DNA of 64,000 nt from NCBI RefSeq assembly GCF_052116585.1, contig NZ_JBQKKT010000012.1, positions 1 through 64,000 on the forward strand. Reading direction: 5' to 3'. Shown in pieces: positions 7,234 to 16,122 of this stretch. The notes below the pieces were generated by a model. It saw nothing but the letters and a program-made list of their open reading frames with translations. It was not told where the DNA came from and did not search any database. A program made the translations under genes and the position numbers. The stretch comes from Luteococcus sp052116585 (GTDB lineage Bacteria > Actinomycetota > Actinomycetes > Propionibacteriales > Propionibacteriaceae). Within the stretch, counting starts at the first letter, position 1. Each line of letters begins with the position of its first letter.

Positions 7234-8550
7234 ATGGCTCTGTTGCGTCGTAAGAAGAATGTCGTCGAAGAGGTCGTGGCTCCCGAGCCGCCGCCGGTGC
7301 TGCCCGAGCCGCCGGCACCCGGCCCCGACGGCCTGCGCATCATGGAGAACCATCGCGATTACCTGCTGAGCCTGGTGGAGCCGCTGTCGGCCTTCGGCAT
7401 GGGGCTGCTCGACGCGTGGGACCTGGCGCTGTGTGAGGACATCGCCAGCCCCGTGGACCTGCCTGGCTTCGACAATTCCCAGATGGATGGCTACGCGGTG
7501 CTCGCTGCCGACGTGGCGTCGGCCACGGCGGAGGAGCCGGTCATCATGCGCGTCGCCGACTCGATCGCTGCCGGTGACGACGGGCAGGTGGAGCTCAAGC
7601 CCGGCCAGGCGATCAAGATCATGACCGGCGCCCCGATGCCGGCCGGCGCCGATGCCGTGGTCCCCGTCGAGTCCACTGACGGTGACATCCGTCGGGTGAG
7701 CATCTTCGCGCCGGTGGCCGCGGGGGACTATGTGCGGCTGCGTGGCTCCGACGTGACGGAGGGTACTGCCCTGATGTCGCAGGGTCAGCGGATGGACGCC
7801 CGCACCGCGGGCCTGTTGGCCGCCGCCGGCATTGACAAGGTGTTGGCACGCCCCCGGCCGCGCGTCGTGGTGGTCTCCACCGGGGCGGAGCTGGTGGAGC
7901 CTGGCCGTGACCTGGAGCGTCCCGGCCAGATCTACGACGCGAACAGCTACATGGTGGCCGCCGCCGCCAAGGCAGAGGGGTGTCAGGTCTGGCGCGTGCA
8001 GGTTCCGTCGGATGATCCCGAGCAGGTGCGCGAGGCCATCAGTGACCAGCTGATCCGCGCCGACCTGATCATCACCACCGGCGGCGTCAGCAAGGGCGAC
8101 CACGACGTGGTCAAGCAGGTGATGCCGACGATGGGTCTGTGTGACTTCGCGGAGGTGGCCATCCAGCCGGGAAAGCCGCAGGGCTTCGGGTTGATCGGCG
8201 ACGACGAGGTGCCGATGATCATGCTGCCGGGCAATCCGGTCAGCGCCTATGTGAGTTTCCAGGCCTTCGTGCGGCCGGTGATCCGCAAGCTGATGGGCGT
8301 CGAGCCCCAGACCCACACGCCGGTGCGCTGCATCGCGGGGTCGGTGATGCGTTCGGTGCCGGGCAAGCTGCAGTTCGGCCGCGGCTTCGTGATCGAGCAG
8401 GCTGGCCGTCGCACCGTCAACCTGGTGGGCGGTCACTCGTCGCACCTGCTGGGTGACCTGGCCACAGCCAACGCCCTGGTCCTGCTGGACGAGGACGTCG
8501 AGGTGGTCAATGCCGGGGAGCGCGTCATGGTCTGGATGCTCGATGACTGA
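7234..8550 (+). CDS. moeA: MoeA-like molybdopterin molybdotransferase / gephyrin-like Glp
   Basis: A 438-residue MoeA-family protein. MoeA inserts molybdate into adenylated molybdopterin. A Pro-rich, basic N-terminal extension (1-35) precedes the core; conserved motifs are DNSQMDGYAV (80-89), TGAPMPAGAD, STGAELV, TTGGVSKGDHDVVK, PGKPQGFG and LPGNPVSAYV. In Corynebacterium the gene in this context (Glp) binds FtsZ and the membrane receptor GlpR. Here a sepX/glpR gene lies about 2 kb downstream, but moaC and mogA sit directly behind, so a true cofactor role, a divisome role, or both are possible. TATCGT lies seven bases before the ATG (leaderless). Confidence 0.85.
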   Translation: MALLRRKKNVVEEVVAPEPPPVLPEPPAPGPDGLRIMENHRDYLLSLVEPLSAFGMGLLDAWDLALCEDIASPVDLPGFDNSQMDGYAVLAADVASATAEEPVIMRVADSIAAGDDGQVELKPGQAIKIMTGAPMPAGADAVVPVESTDGDIRRVSIFAPVAAGDYVRLRGSDVTEGTALMSQGQRMDARTAGLLAAAGIDKVLARPRPRVVVVSTGAELVEPGRDLERPGQIYDANSYMVAAAAKAEGCQVWRVQVPSDDPEQVREAISDQLIRADLIITTGGVSKGDHDVVKQVMPTMGLCDFAEVAIQPGKPQGFGLIGDDEVPMIMLPGNPVSAYVSFQAFVRPVIRKLMGVEPQTHTPVRCIAGSVMRSVPGKLQFGRGFVIEQAGRRTVNLVGGHSSHLLGDLATANALVLLDEDVEVVNAGERVMVWMLDD

Positions 8551-9166
8551 CCAGGACCGGCCCGTCTTCCGCCCCAGTTCCGTCGACGACTTCGTCCCCG
8601 AGGTCCCGCGTCACGAGGCCAACGAGGCCCACGATGCCCCTGAGCATCCGGTGCCGCGTCGGATGCCCGAACCGGCCGTCGAGAAGCCCGACGCCGCGCA
8701 ACCTTTTCCCCACCTGAGCGGCACGGGCGAGGCGCGGATGGTCGATGTCAGCCAGAAGCAGGTCGCCGCCCGCAGCGCCACCGCGAAGGGGGTGGTCCTG
8801 CTCAGCCCGGAGTGCCTTGCCGCCCTGCGCGACGACGAACTGCCCAAGGGCGACGCGTTGGCCGTGGCCCGCATTGCCGGCGTGATGGGCGCCAAGAAGA
8901 CCAGCGACCTCATCCCGCTGTGCCACCCGCTGCCGCTGACCGGCGTCGACGTCACGCTGGACCAGCAGGAGCGCGGGATCGAGATCACGGCGACGGTCCG
9001 CACCACGCACCGCACCGGGGTGGAGATGGAGGCCCTGACGGCCGTCTGCACGGCGGCGCTGGGGCTGGTGGACATGGTCAAGGCCGTCGACAAGCATGCC
9101 CGGCTCACCGACGTGCGCGTCACCGCGAAGAGCGGCGGCCGCAGCGGCGACTGGACCGAACAGTGA
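8543..9166 (+). CDS. moaC: cyclic pyranopterin monophosphate synthase MoaC
   Basis: A 207-residue protein. MoaC forms cyclic pyranopterin monophosphate from the MoaA product. The family core starts near residue 58 (HLSGTGEARMVDVSQKQ) and has KKTSDLIPLCHPLPL, GVEMEALTAV and the catalytic segment VDMVKAVDK near 178. The first 55 or so residues, acidic and Pro-rich, are an extension not usual for MoaC. The ATG lies in the last codons of moeA (8-base overlap), so the two are coupled. No moaA, moaE or moaD gene is in the window. Confidence 0.9.
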   Translation: MTDQDRPVFRPSSVDDFVPEVPRHEANEAHDAPEHPVPRRMPEPAVEKPDAAQPFPHLSGTGEARMVDVSQKQVAARSATAKGVVLLSPECLAALRDDELPKGDALAVARIAGVMGAKKTSDLIPLCHPLPLTGVDVTLDQQERGIEITATVRTTHRTGVEMEALTAVCTAALGLVDMVKAVDKHARLTDVRVTAKSGGRSGDWTEQ

Positions 9167-9681
9167 CCCCGATGGAGCTCGACGGGCCGACCGACGGCCG
9201 GGGCCGGGGGAGGGCCGTCGTCATCACCGCCTCCGACCGGGCCTTCGAGCAGATCTACCCGGACCGCTCCGGTCCGCTGGCCGCCGAAGGCCTGGCGGCG
9301 ATGGGATTTGCGGTGGACGACGTCCAGGTAGTGCCGGACGGAGAGGCGGTGGGCCTGGCCATCCGGGAGGCCGTGGCCGCAGGGGCGAGCGTGGTGCTCA
9401 CGACGGGCGGGACGGGGCTGGGACCCCGCGATCTCACCCCCGAGGTCACCGAACCCCTGCTCACCCGGCAGTTGCCGCAGCTGGCCGCCCAGATTGCGCA
9501 GCGCGGCATCGACGCCGGAGTGCCCACCGCCTGCCTCTCCCGGGGGCTGGCTGGCATGGCGGGCCGCACGATCGTGGTGAACCTGCCCGGCTCCGTGGGC
9601 GGAGTGCGCGACGGTCTGGCCGTGCTGGAGCAGGTCTTGCCGCATGCCGTCGACCAGGCCCGTGGCGGGGACCACCCGTGA
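9163..9681 (+). CDS. mog: molybdopterin adenylyltransferase, MogA/MoaB family
   Basis: A 172-residue protein that adenylates molybdopterin before molybdate insertion by MoeA. The molybdopterin-binding motif TTGGTGLGPRDLTPE is clear in the middle, and the C-terminal segment VNLPGSVGGVRDGL is typical. Two starts are possible: the GTG at 9163, which overlaps the moaC stop as GTGA, and an ATG at 9172. The GTGA overlap matches the neighbours, so it is preferred. The preceding MoaC and MoeA make a pathway operon. Confidence 0.88.
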   Translation: MTPMELDGPTDGRGRGRAVVITASDRAFEQIYPDRSGPLAAEGLAAMGFAVDDVQVVPDGEAVGLAIREAVAAGASVVLTTGGTGLGPRDLTPEVTEPLLTRQLPQLAAQIAQRGIDAGVPTACLSRGLAGMAGRTIVVNLPGSVGGVRDGLAVLEQVLPHAVDQARGGDHP

Positions 9682-10367
9682 CCTTCACCCTTCCGATGGG
9701 GGCGCAGTTCCCGTCGCGCCACCGTTGGCCGGTGGACCTGCGGTGTGGTCCGGTGGTGCTGCGCCCCCTGCGACGCAGCGATGCCGCACAGTGGCAGCAG
9801 GTCAGGCTGCGCAATGCCGCTTGGAATGGGCCGTGGGATGCCACCGTGCCGCCCGGTGCAGACCGCGTCGCGACGCGCTTCCCGCAGATGGCGAAGGCCT
9901 GGGAACGCCAGGCGCGGATGGGGCAGGCGCTGCCCTTCGTCATCTGCTGGGACGATTCCTGGCCGCAGCGGGAGACCCGCCCCCGACGTCTGCCGATGCA
10001 GGGGCAGATGACGGTCAGCAACATCGTCGGCGGATCGGCGCAGTTCGCCAGCGTCGGCTACTGGGTGGACGAGGCGATCGCCGGCCGCGGGGTGATGCCC
10101 ACCGCCCTGGCCCTGGGGGTCGACTACTGTTTCCAGGTGATGGGTCTGCACCGCATCGAGGTGAACATCCGCCCCGAGAATGCGAAGAGTCTGAGGGTGG
10201 TTGAGAAGCTCGGACTCCGCGACGAAGGGGTGCGGGAACGCTACCTGCACATCGCCGGTGACTGGCGCGACCATCGCTCTTTCGCGGTCTGTGCGGAGGA
10301 TGTCCCTGAAGGGCTGTTGAGCAGGTATCTCGCGGGGAATCCGCCTCGTTGGGCGCTGGGCGGATGA
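9678..10367 (+). CDS. RimJ/RimL-type GNAT N-acetyltransferase
   Basis: A 229-residue acetyl-CoA dependent acyltransferase of the GNAT fold, related to ribosomal-protein N-acetyltransferases. The acetyl-CoA loop is seen in GYWVDEAIAGRGVMPTAL, followed by HRIEVNIRPENAKSLRVVEKLG, a hallmark of the RimJ group. The GTG start overlaps the mogA stop (GTGA). A rimJ gene lies between moeA and the sepX gene in mycobacteria too, so the association is old; its substrate is unknown. Confidence 0.87.
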   Translation: MTFTLPMGAQFPSRHRWPVDLRCGPVVLRPLRRSDAAQWQQVRLRNAAWNGPWDATVPPGADRVATRFPQMAKAWERQARMGQALPFVICWDDSWPQRETRPRRLPMQGQMTVSNIVGGSAQFASVGYWVDEAIAGRGVMPTALALGVDYCFQVMGLHRIEVNIRPENAKSLRVVEKLGLRDEGVRERYLHIAGDWRDHRSFAVCAEDVPEGLLSRYLAGNPPRWALGG

Positions 10368-10497
10368 CCCGGATCCTTGTCCACGCAGGGCCAGCACACA
10401 TCCTTGGAAAGCGCAAGCCCTCAAAAAGCACAACTAGTCCTCGACACTCCGTTGAGGGTCCACCTTCGCCCTTCCGGCGGCCCGTAGCCTTGCACCC

Positions 10498-11247
10498 GTG
10501 ACGGGACTGATCTTTGTGGCCATTGCGCTGGCTTGGCTGGCGTACCTCGTCCCGTCCTTCCTTGCGCGTCGCGACGGGAGCGAGATCGACGAGATCGACC
10601 CCATGGAGCGCTTCGGCGAGTCCGTGCAGATCGTCGCCCCCTCGTCCTTGGGTCGGGAGGATTCCGAGATCTCCACGCCGCTGACCCGACGGGCTGCTCG
10701 CGTGGAGATCCACCAGCTGGCCAAGCAGGCCGCCCGTCGCCGCCGCACGGTGCTGCTGGTGCTCTTCACCCTGACCGTCATCGCGTCCGTTGCTGCTGGT
10801 CTGGGCGCCGTCATCTGGTACACCCCGCTGGTTCCCGGTGCGCTGATGGTCGGATTCCTGGCGTTGTGCCGTTTCAGCGTGGTCAAGTTCAATGCCCGGC
10901 TGGATGCGCGGCTGGCCGAGCTGGACGTCGACTGGCGGGATGACACCGTGAGTTTTGAGGTGCCCTCCTCACTGCGGGAGGGTTCCCTGGGCGACGTGGA
11001 GAACTCGCACGAGCTGTCGATCGAGATCAGCGCGCCCGTCGAGGGGCTCAACGGCAGTCTGTGGGAGCCGATCCCGATCACCGTCCCCACCTATGTCAGC
11101 AAGCCGCTGGTGCCCCGCACGGTGCGCACCATTGACCTCTCGGCCCCCGAGCCGACGCAGGCCATCCAGCGCACGCCCGTCGTGGCGGAGGCTCCTGAGC
11201 GCGACCGGGGCGACGAGCAGGAGCGACGCCGCGCCGTCGGCGAGTGA
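10498..11247 (+). CDS. sepX: SepX/GlpR-like divisome membrane protein
   Basis: A 249-residue protein with a membrane segment at the very N-terminus (about 2-19) and a pair of segments near 84-106 and 110-126; the remaining C-terminus is cytoplasmic and charged. Layout and position after moeA-rimJ match GlpR of Corynebacterium (receptor of the gephyrin-like Glp) and SepX of Streptomyces, both needed for normal septation and polar growth. The identification rests on topology and synteny. The GTG is preceded by TAGCCT at seven bases, suggesting leaderless transcription separate from the moeA unit. Confidence 0.7.
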   Translation: MTGLIFVAIALAWLAYLVPSFLARRDGSEIDEIDPMERFGESVQIVAPSSLGREDSEISTPLTRRAARVEIHQLAKQAARRRRTVLLVLFTLTVIASVAAGLGAVIWYTPLVPGALMVGFLALCRFSVVKFNARLDARLAELDVDWRDDTVSFEVPSSLREGSLGDVENSHELSIEISAPVEGLNGSLWEPIPITVPTYVSKPLVPRTVRTIDLSAPEPTQAIQRTPVVAEAPERDRGDEQERRRAVGE

Positions 11248-11360
11248 GGTTGGCCCTCCGGCTCGACGAGTGACCGCGGGCAGCCCGTCGGTTTCCTGCT
11301 GGGGGCCGAGGAGTGCTAACCTACTTCTCGCGGCAAGTGCAGTGACACAACTCAAAACTT

Positions 11361-11433
11361 GGGGCATTGGCGCAGTTGGTAGCGCGTCTCGTTCGCAATG
11401 AGAAGGTCAGGGGTTCGAATCCCCTATGCTCCA
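11361..11433 (+). tRNA. tRNA-Ala (anticodon CGC)
   Basis: A complete cloverleaf: acceptor GGGGCAT/ATGCTCC, D arm GCGC/GCGC, anticodon stem TCTCG/TGAGA with loop TTCGCAA (anticodon CGC), T arm AGGGG-TTCGAAT-CCCCT, discriminator A. It decodes GCG. Its 3' half is part of the attachment site of the element that follows; integration keeps the gene intact. Confidence 0.95.
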
Positions 11434-11443
11434 CAAGCAAGAA
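11390..11443 (+). other. attL (tRNA-proximal attachment site)
   Basis: Fifty-four bases identical to 22173-22226. It covers the tRNA-Ala anticodon loop to the 3' end and ten bases beyond, and sits 56 bases from the int stop codon. Confidence 0.9.
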
Positions 11444-11499
11444 ACCTCGCTGACTAGGAAGAACGTTTCCGGTCATGCGGGGTTCTTTCGATTTCTGGG

Positions 11500-12588
11500 T
11501 CATTGCGCCACCTCTCGCGGGCCCCCGGCGGTCCCCAGCCCTTCATCGAGGCTGGCATTGAGCCTTGCCAGACCGGCAATGTCGGCGGCGGTCCCCAGAT
11601 GGTGCAGGTACCTGTTCGTCGTCGCGATGGACTCGTGGCCCATCCACGCCTGGACGGTCCCCGGGTCGACGCCACGGGCCAGCCACAGGCAGGCAGCGGT
11701 GTGGCGCAGGTCGTGGATCCGTCGGCCCTGGGCGGTGTGCTTCCAGTCGAGGGTGCGGACGACGGCGTTGCGGTGCAGCTGGGCGCCCATGTAGGTGGTG
11801 AGCAGCAGGTCGTCGGGGCCCTTGCCCAGGGTGAGGCGCTTGATGATCGGCAGCACCCGGTTGGCCACGGGTACGCGGCGCGAGCGGCCGCTCTTGGTGG
11901 CCTTCACGCCGACGCCCTCGGGAGCCGAACGACGTACCAGCAGGGCCGGGGTGGGCACCTCCACGAAGTCGGCGACGCGCAGCTCACGAGCCTCGGCCCA
12001 GCGAAGGCCGGTCCACCCGAGGACGAGCATCACGTCGGCCAGGCGCGGGTCACGCAGACGCCATGCTTCGTGGGCGGCCTCCAATTCCTCTTCGGTGAAG
12101 GGGTCCAGCTCGACGGGTGGCGCCGAACTCTTGGGCACCCGCACGGCCGTCACGGGGTTGGCGGCGATCAGCTTCTCCCGCACGCACCAGGCAAAGAAGA
12201 CCGACAGGCTGGCGCGGTAGCGCACCACGGAGCTGTGGCCGAGCCCGCGAGCCAGCAGGGCTTCGAAGGAGCGGGCCACTTCCCGGCCACTGACTGCCGA
12301 GATCTGCAGCGCCTGCAAGCTCGTCGGCACCAAACGCAGCAGTTCGCGGTCGGTCTGCCAGGTCTTCGCCGCGACGGTGGTCCGCCGGATCTCGAGCCAG
12401 CGGGGGAGCAGATCACGCACCCGCTCCTTGCCGGCGCGAGGGTCGACGCCACCGGCCAGGGCAGCACGTTCCCGGGTGAGCCAGGCATTGGCTTCCCGGC
12501 GGGTGTCGAAGGTGCGGGAGGCGACCTTCACTCGTCCGCTCTTGAGGTGGGCCCGCCAGCGCCCATTGGGGGTCTTCTCGATGCTCAT
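11500..12588 (-). CDS. int: tyrosine recombinase / integrase
   Basis: A 362-residue site-specific recombinase that integrates and excises the element at tRNA-Ala. An N-terminal Arm-type DNA-binding part (MSIEKTPNGRWRAHLKSGR), a SAM-like core-binding domain (about 55-150) and the catalytic domain are visible. Catalytic residues are Arg196 (TGLRWAEARELR), His292-x-x-Arg295 (HDLRHTA), His318 (MGHES) and Tyr327 (TNRYLHH). The start at ATG 12588 overlaps the xis stop as ATGA, giving coupled synthesis. Confidence 0.95.
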   Translation of the reverse strand: MSIEKTPNGRWRAHLKSGRVKVASRTFDTRREANAWLTRERAALAGGVDPRAGKERVRDLLPRWLEIRRTTVAAKTWQTDRELLRLVPTSLQALQISAVSGREVARSFEALLARGLGHSSVVRYRASLSVFFAWCVREKLIAANPVTAVRVPKSSAPPVELDPFTEEELEAAHEAWRLRDPRLADVMLVLGWTGLRWAEARELRVADFVEVPTPALLVRRSAPEGVGVKATKSGRSRRVPVANRVLPIIKRLTLGKGPDDLLLTTYMGAQLHRNAVVRTLDWKHTAQGRRIHDLRHTAACLWLARGVDPGTVQAWMGHESIATTNRYLHHLGTAADIAGLARLNASLDEGLGTAGGPREVAQ

Positions 12589-12794
12589 GCGGCAGCCCGC
12601 CGCAGCCAGGCCTCGACGTCGGCGCGCAGGTAGCGGGGGCAGGTGGGCGACAGCCAGGTGCAGCGCGGTCCCTGCCCGGTCTTGCGCCAGCGGCACAGGG
12701 TGGACGGCGAGACGCGGATCCACGCGGCCAGCTCCTCGCTGGTCAGGTAGTCGGACACGATGCCAGTGGCCGGCTTGGTGAGGGTGGTGGTCAT
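12585..12794 (-). CDS. xis: excisionase / AlpA-type HTH protein
   Basis: A 69-residue winged-helix protein of the MerR/AlpA type (LTSEELAAWIRVSPSTLCRWRKTG, about 18-41) of the size and position of AICE excisionases. Xis directs the integrase toward excision. Its stop overlaps the integrase start. CAAAGGAGAGC precedes the ATG. It lies four bases downstream of rep, so rep, xis and int are probably one transcript. Confidence 0.85.
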   Translation of the reverse strand: MTTTLTKPATGIVSDYLTSEELAAWIRVSPSTLCRWRKTGQGPRCTWLSPTCPRYLRADVEAWLRRAAA

Positions 12795-12797
12795 GGT

Positions 12798-14348
12798 TCA
12801 GCTCTCCTTTGAGTAGTGGGGGATTGAGTGGTGGGGGTGTGTTGTTGTGGCCTTCCATTGCGCGTACTCGCGGGCGCGGGCGGCGGCAGCCAGGGCGAGT
12901 GCTTCGTCGGCGCTGGTGTCCCACCCGGTGCCGTCGTACGCCCAGTCGCGCAAAACGAGGGTGGTGTCGTCGTCCTCGTCGGTGAGCAGGTCGATGCTGT
13001 CCCAGTCGATGTGACGGCCGTTGTTCTGGTCGGCCATGAGCTTCTGGAAGCGGGCGCGGGCGCGTCGCAGGGCGCCGAGGGTGATGGAGTATCGGCGGCT
13101 CTTGGTGGAGAAGTGGCCGCGGAAGCCGAGTTCGTGGGACCACTTGCCCAGGTGCGTGTAGACGTCGAGCCCGTCCTTGCCCACCGAGCCTTCCACGGCG
13201 TCACCAGCACGGCGGCGGTTGTCGCGGCCCCGGGCGTATCCGCACCAGGTGCGACAGAGGGCGGCGAGTCGGTCGAGGTGCGGGTTGGTGGTGCCGTGCT
13301 TGGCGGCGGTGGCGTCCTTGGTGGCGTACTTGGCGAGGTAGCCGGCCACCTGGGCGGGTTGCAGCTCACGGTCGGGGTCATCCGGGCGGCGGCTGGAACG
13401 GACAGGCTTGGCATCGACCTGGGCGCCGAAGACCAGCAGCGTCGGCTTGATGGACGGGTGAGGCGACGGAGCCACGTAGGACACCGAGGCGGCAGCCTCG
13501 CGGGAGACCTGGGCGAGGACCTCGGCGGTGAGGCCTGCCGGTGCCGGGGCGCCGATGCCCTGGGCGGCGGGGCCGTCGAGGCGGATCAGGGCGTGGAAGT
13601 GGATGGCGCCGCGAGTCTGCATCTCGGCGACCTTGGCGAACTGCACTGAGCACACGTCGCGCAGCTTCGACGGCTTCACCTCGAGGAGGGTGGCGAGGTG
13701 TCGGCCGAGGGCGATGGTGAAGCGGCGCCACAGTTCGGGGGCCCACCACTGCCACAGGAGGTGGTGGTCGTAGCGGTAGCAGTCGGGGCAGATCGGCTGC
13801 CCGAGCAGCGTGTCGTTTTCGTCGTGCCGGGCGTTGCACCACTGGGGTTTGCCGTGCGGGCAGAGCTGGCCTTCACGACGCGCATGGCAGGGCTTGCCGC
13901 TGCGGGTGCCGTGCACGGGGCCGAAGGAGGGTGCGGTGAGGGTGAGGAAGACCAGGGGATTGTCGGCCACGGTCTCGGGGACGTTCTTGCCGCCCTGGAC
14001 GCCGCAGCGGATCACCTCGAAGGTCTCGCGGGCATACAGGCGCGAGCAGGACGGGCAGACGGTCTCGCGGCGGTTGCCGCAGCGCTGGAACAGGACGCCG
14101 AGGGGCTGGTCGGTGGAGCGGAAGACGCTCAACACCTCACCCGTGGCGGCATCGATCCGGGTGGTGGAACCGGTAAGTCGGATTGGGTGGGCGCAGTGGC
14201 CGACGTGGGCGGCGGCCTGGGCGAAGGCGTCGAAGGTGCCGTCCTTGATGCGGTCGAGGAGGGCGGCCTGGGCGCGGGGGCTCAGGTCGAGGGTGAGAGG
14301 GGCGGCCTCTCCGAATCCCTCGAAGTGGGCCCCCGCGTGGCCGGTCAT
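12798..14348 (-). CDS. RepSA-like replication initiator
   Basis: A 516-residue protein similar in layout to the RepSA rolling-circle initiators of AICEs. A zinc-finger-like cluster near the N-terminus (RCGNRRETVCPSCSRLYARE), further Cys/His pairs (CHARREGQLCPHG, CPDCYRYDHH) and the motif GAIHFHALIRLDG with two histidines (an HUH-type metal site) are visible. A later YLAKYATKDA segment could supply the nicking tyrosine. It starts in an ATGA overlap with tra. After excision it should replicate the circular form. Confidence 0.85.
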   Translation of the reverse strand: MTGHAGAHFEGFGEAAPLTLDLSPRAQAALLDRIKDGTFDAFAQAAAHVGHCAHPIRLTGSTTRIDAATGEVLSVFRSTDQPLGVLFQRCGNRRETVCPSCSRLYARETFEVIRCGVQGGKNVPETVADNPLVFLTLTAPSFGPVHGTRSGKPCHARREGQLCPHGKPQWCNARHDENDTLLGQPICPDCYRYDHHLLWQWWAPELWRRFTIALGRHLATLLEVKPSKLRDVCSVQFAKVAEMQTRGAIHFHALIRLDGPAAQGIGAPAPAGLTAEVLAQVSREAAASVSYVAPSPHPSIKPTLLVFGAQVDAKPVRSSRRPDDPDRELQPAQVAGYLAKYATKDATAAKHGTTNPHLDRLAALCRTWCGYARGRDNRRRAGDAVEGSVGKDGLDVYTHLGKWSHELGFRGHFSTKSRRYSITLGALRRARARFQKLMADQNNGRHIDWDSIDLLTDEDDDTTLVLRDWAYDGTGWDTSADEALALAAAARAREYAQWKATTTHPHHSIPHYSKES

Positions 14349-16120
14349 GCTGCCTGCGGTCCTTCCTGCTCGTTACGACGGTCATTGAGCTCGTCGCCCT
14401 CACGGTCCTTGAGCCTGTCGAAAGGACCATCGGCCTCAGGGCCACGGTCCCCGAGCGACCCATCCCGATCCCCGAGCCTGTCGAGGGGATTTCCCTGGTC
14501 CTCGCGGTTGCGGGGCTGGCGGGGCTTGCGCGGGGCCCTGGGCTTGCGAGCACGCGGGGCTGCGAACGCTTGGGCGGCGTCGACCACCGGCGAGGTGGCC
14601 GGGGGCAGGGCGTCCTCGGCGACCTGCTGCTCGGTGGGCAGGGCGACGTGGACGGGCGACGGGTAGCGGCGGGCGACCTCGCGGATGGTCTTGTCGGGCC
14701 AGTAGTCGGCGCGGACCTTGTCGAAGGTGCCGTCCTCGTCCTGGATCCAACCGGTGCCCTGCTGAGAGCGCAGGATGCGGTGGGCGGGGGCCACACGGGT
14801 GGTCTCGTCGCCGAGCACCATGCGCGTCTCGGTGGAGCTGTTGAGCCGCAGGGCGAGGGCCTGAGTGAACAGGTTCCGCATGCCGACGATCTCCTTGCGC
14901 GGGTCCTGCACTGCGGCGACCACGATGACGCCGAGGGCACGGCCCTGGGTGAGCACCTCCGACAGCAGGCGGGAGGCCTCCTTGACGATCTCGGGAGGGC
15001 CGTAGGAGGTGAGCACGGCCAGCTCGTCGATGACCAGGACATGCAGGGGGTCACCAGGGCGCGGCTGGTGCAGGCGCGAGACACCGGCCATCTCCGCGCC
15101 CCGTGCGTCGATCACTTTGCGGAGCTGACGCAAGACTTCCAGTGCCTGGGCGGGGGTGGTGGCCATGCAGCAGAACAACTGCTTGCCCATGGACAGTTCG
15201 AGGCCGTGCTTGAGGTCGATGCCCCACAGCTGCACCTCGCCCGTAGGGACGGCCGGAGCGAGGTTCCCGACCACCGACCACATGGGCGACCCCTTGCCCG
15301 AGCCGGACGCGCCGACGACCAGCGTGTGCCGCCCGATCACCTGCAGGTGCCACGTGGTGCCCACCTGGGTGCGGCCAGCCGGGACGACGCCTACGGAGCC
15401 CAGCGCCTCACGGCTCAGAATGCTGGCCTCACGGCCCGAGGCGAGGGTGTTGCGCATCATGAGCTGCACCTCCACCTGGCATTCCGAGACGAAGGCGCAC
15501 CGGCCCGAGGTGGCTGCGGCTGCGACCTGCAGGGCCGGGACCGCGGCCTCGATCTCCTCCAAGGTCTGCCCGATGCGAGCCCTGATCCGGAGCACCAGCA
15601 GGTCACCCCGTGTCTCGACGCGCGACAGGTACGGGGCGACCCAGTGCTCAACCGTCCGCGGTTCCCGCACGTATTCGGTGTGGTCCCCGACGCGAACCTT
15701 CCGGGTCACCTTCACTGTGCGGGTGCGCTGCACCGACAGGCCGCACTCACGTGCCAGCACGTCCCAGTTCTTGCGTGCCCACCGACGCCACCGGCGACGA
15801 CGCCACGGCCCGGCCACGAACCGGTCGAAGGTGAACGGGTTGACCACCGACCAGACGACCCCGGCAACCAATGTCGACAGATAGACGCCCAGCAGCACCA
15901 GGCCACCCAGATCCGCCGTGCGACTGTCGATGCCGTAGCCGACGATCAGACCGATCCATGCCAGGTAGCAGGTCAGCATCCACGGCCATCCCCGTCGCAC
16001 GCCGAGGACAAGGCGCCACATCAGCACGCCGGACAGGCGAACGAACCGCGAGACACAGTCCCCAACCGCACGGAGGGTCGCAGTCCCCGGCATCGGGCGG
16101 GTGAGCGTTGCGGCGCTCAT
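14345..16120 (-). CDS. FtsK/SpoIIIE-type DNA translocase (TraSA-like)
   Basis: A 591-residue membrane ATPase that moves double-stranded element DNA between mycelial or adjacent cells. Two membrane segments (about 47-64 and 74-93) are followed by the motor domain with Walker A GASGSGKGS (270-278) and Walker B VLVIDE (361-366). The last 80 or so residues are Pro/Arg-rich and then charged (RLGDRDGSLGDRG); this tail is encoded by REP-like GAGCCTGTCGA repeats, so its length may vary between related elements. It overlaps rep by four bases. It starts two bases before the end of the pra intergenic space. Confidence 0.9.
   Translation of the reverse strand: MSAATLTRPMPGTATLRAVGDCVSRFVRLSGVLMWRLVLGVRRGWPWMLTCYLAWIGLIVGYGIDSRTADLGGLVLLGVYLSTLVAGVVWSVVNPFTFDRFVAGPWRRRRWRRWARKNWDVLARECGLSVQRTRTVKVTRKVRVGDHTEYVREPRTVEHWVAPYLSRVETRGDLLVLRIRARIGQTLEEIEAAVPALQVAAAATSGRCAFVSECQVEVQLMMRNTLASGREASILSREALGSVGVVPAGRTQVGTTWHLQVIGRHTLVVGASGSGKGSPMWSVVGNLAPAVPTGEVQLWGIDLKHGLELSMGKQLFCCMATTPAQALEVLRQLRKVIDARGAEMAGVSRLHQPRPGDPLHVLVIDELAVLTSYGPPEIVKEASRLLSEVLTQGRALGVIVVAAVQDPRKEIVGMRNLFTQALALRLNSSTETRMVLGDETTRVAPAHRILRSQQGTGWIQDEDGTFDKVRADYWPDKTIREVARRYPSPVHVALPTEQQVAEDALPPATSPVVDAAQAFAAPRARKPRAPRKPRQPRNREDQGNPLDRLGDRDGSLGDRGPEADGPFDRLKDREGDELNDRRNEQEGPQAA
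14407..14488. repeat. REP-like GAGCCTGTCGA palindromes inside tra 3' end
   Basis: CCTTGAGCCTGTCGAAAGG at 14407-14425 and CCCCGAGCCTGTCGAGGGG at 14470-14488 are imperfect palindromes around GAGCCTGTCGA. The same element occurs outside the mobile element at 24844-24933. Here they lie in the coding frame of tra, where they encode the low-complexity C-terminus. Confidence 0.7.
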
Positions 16121-16122
16121 GC

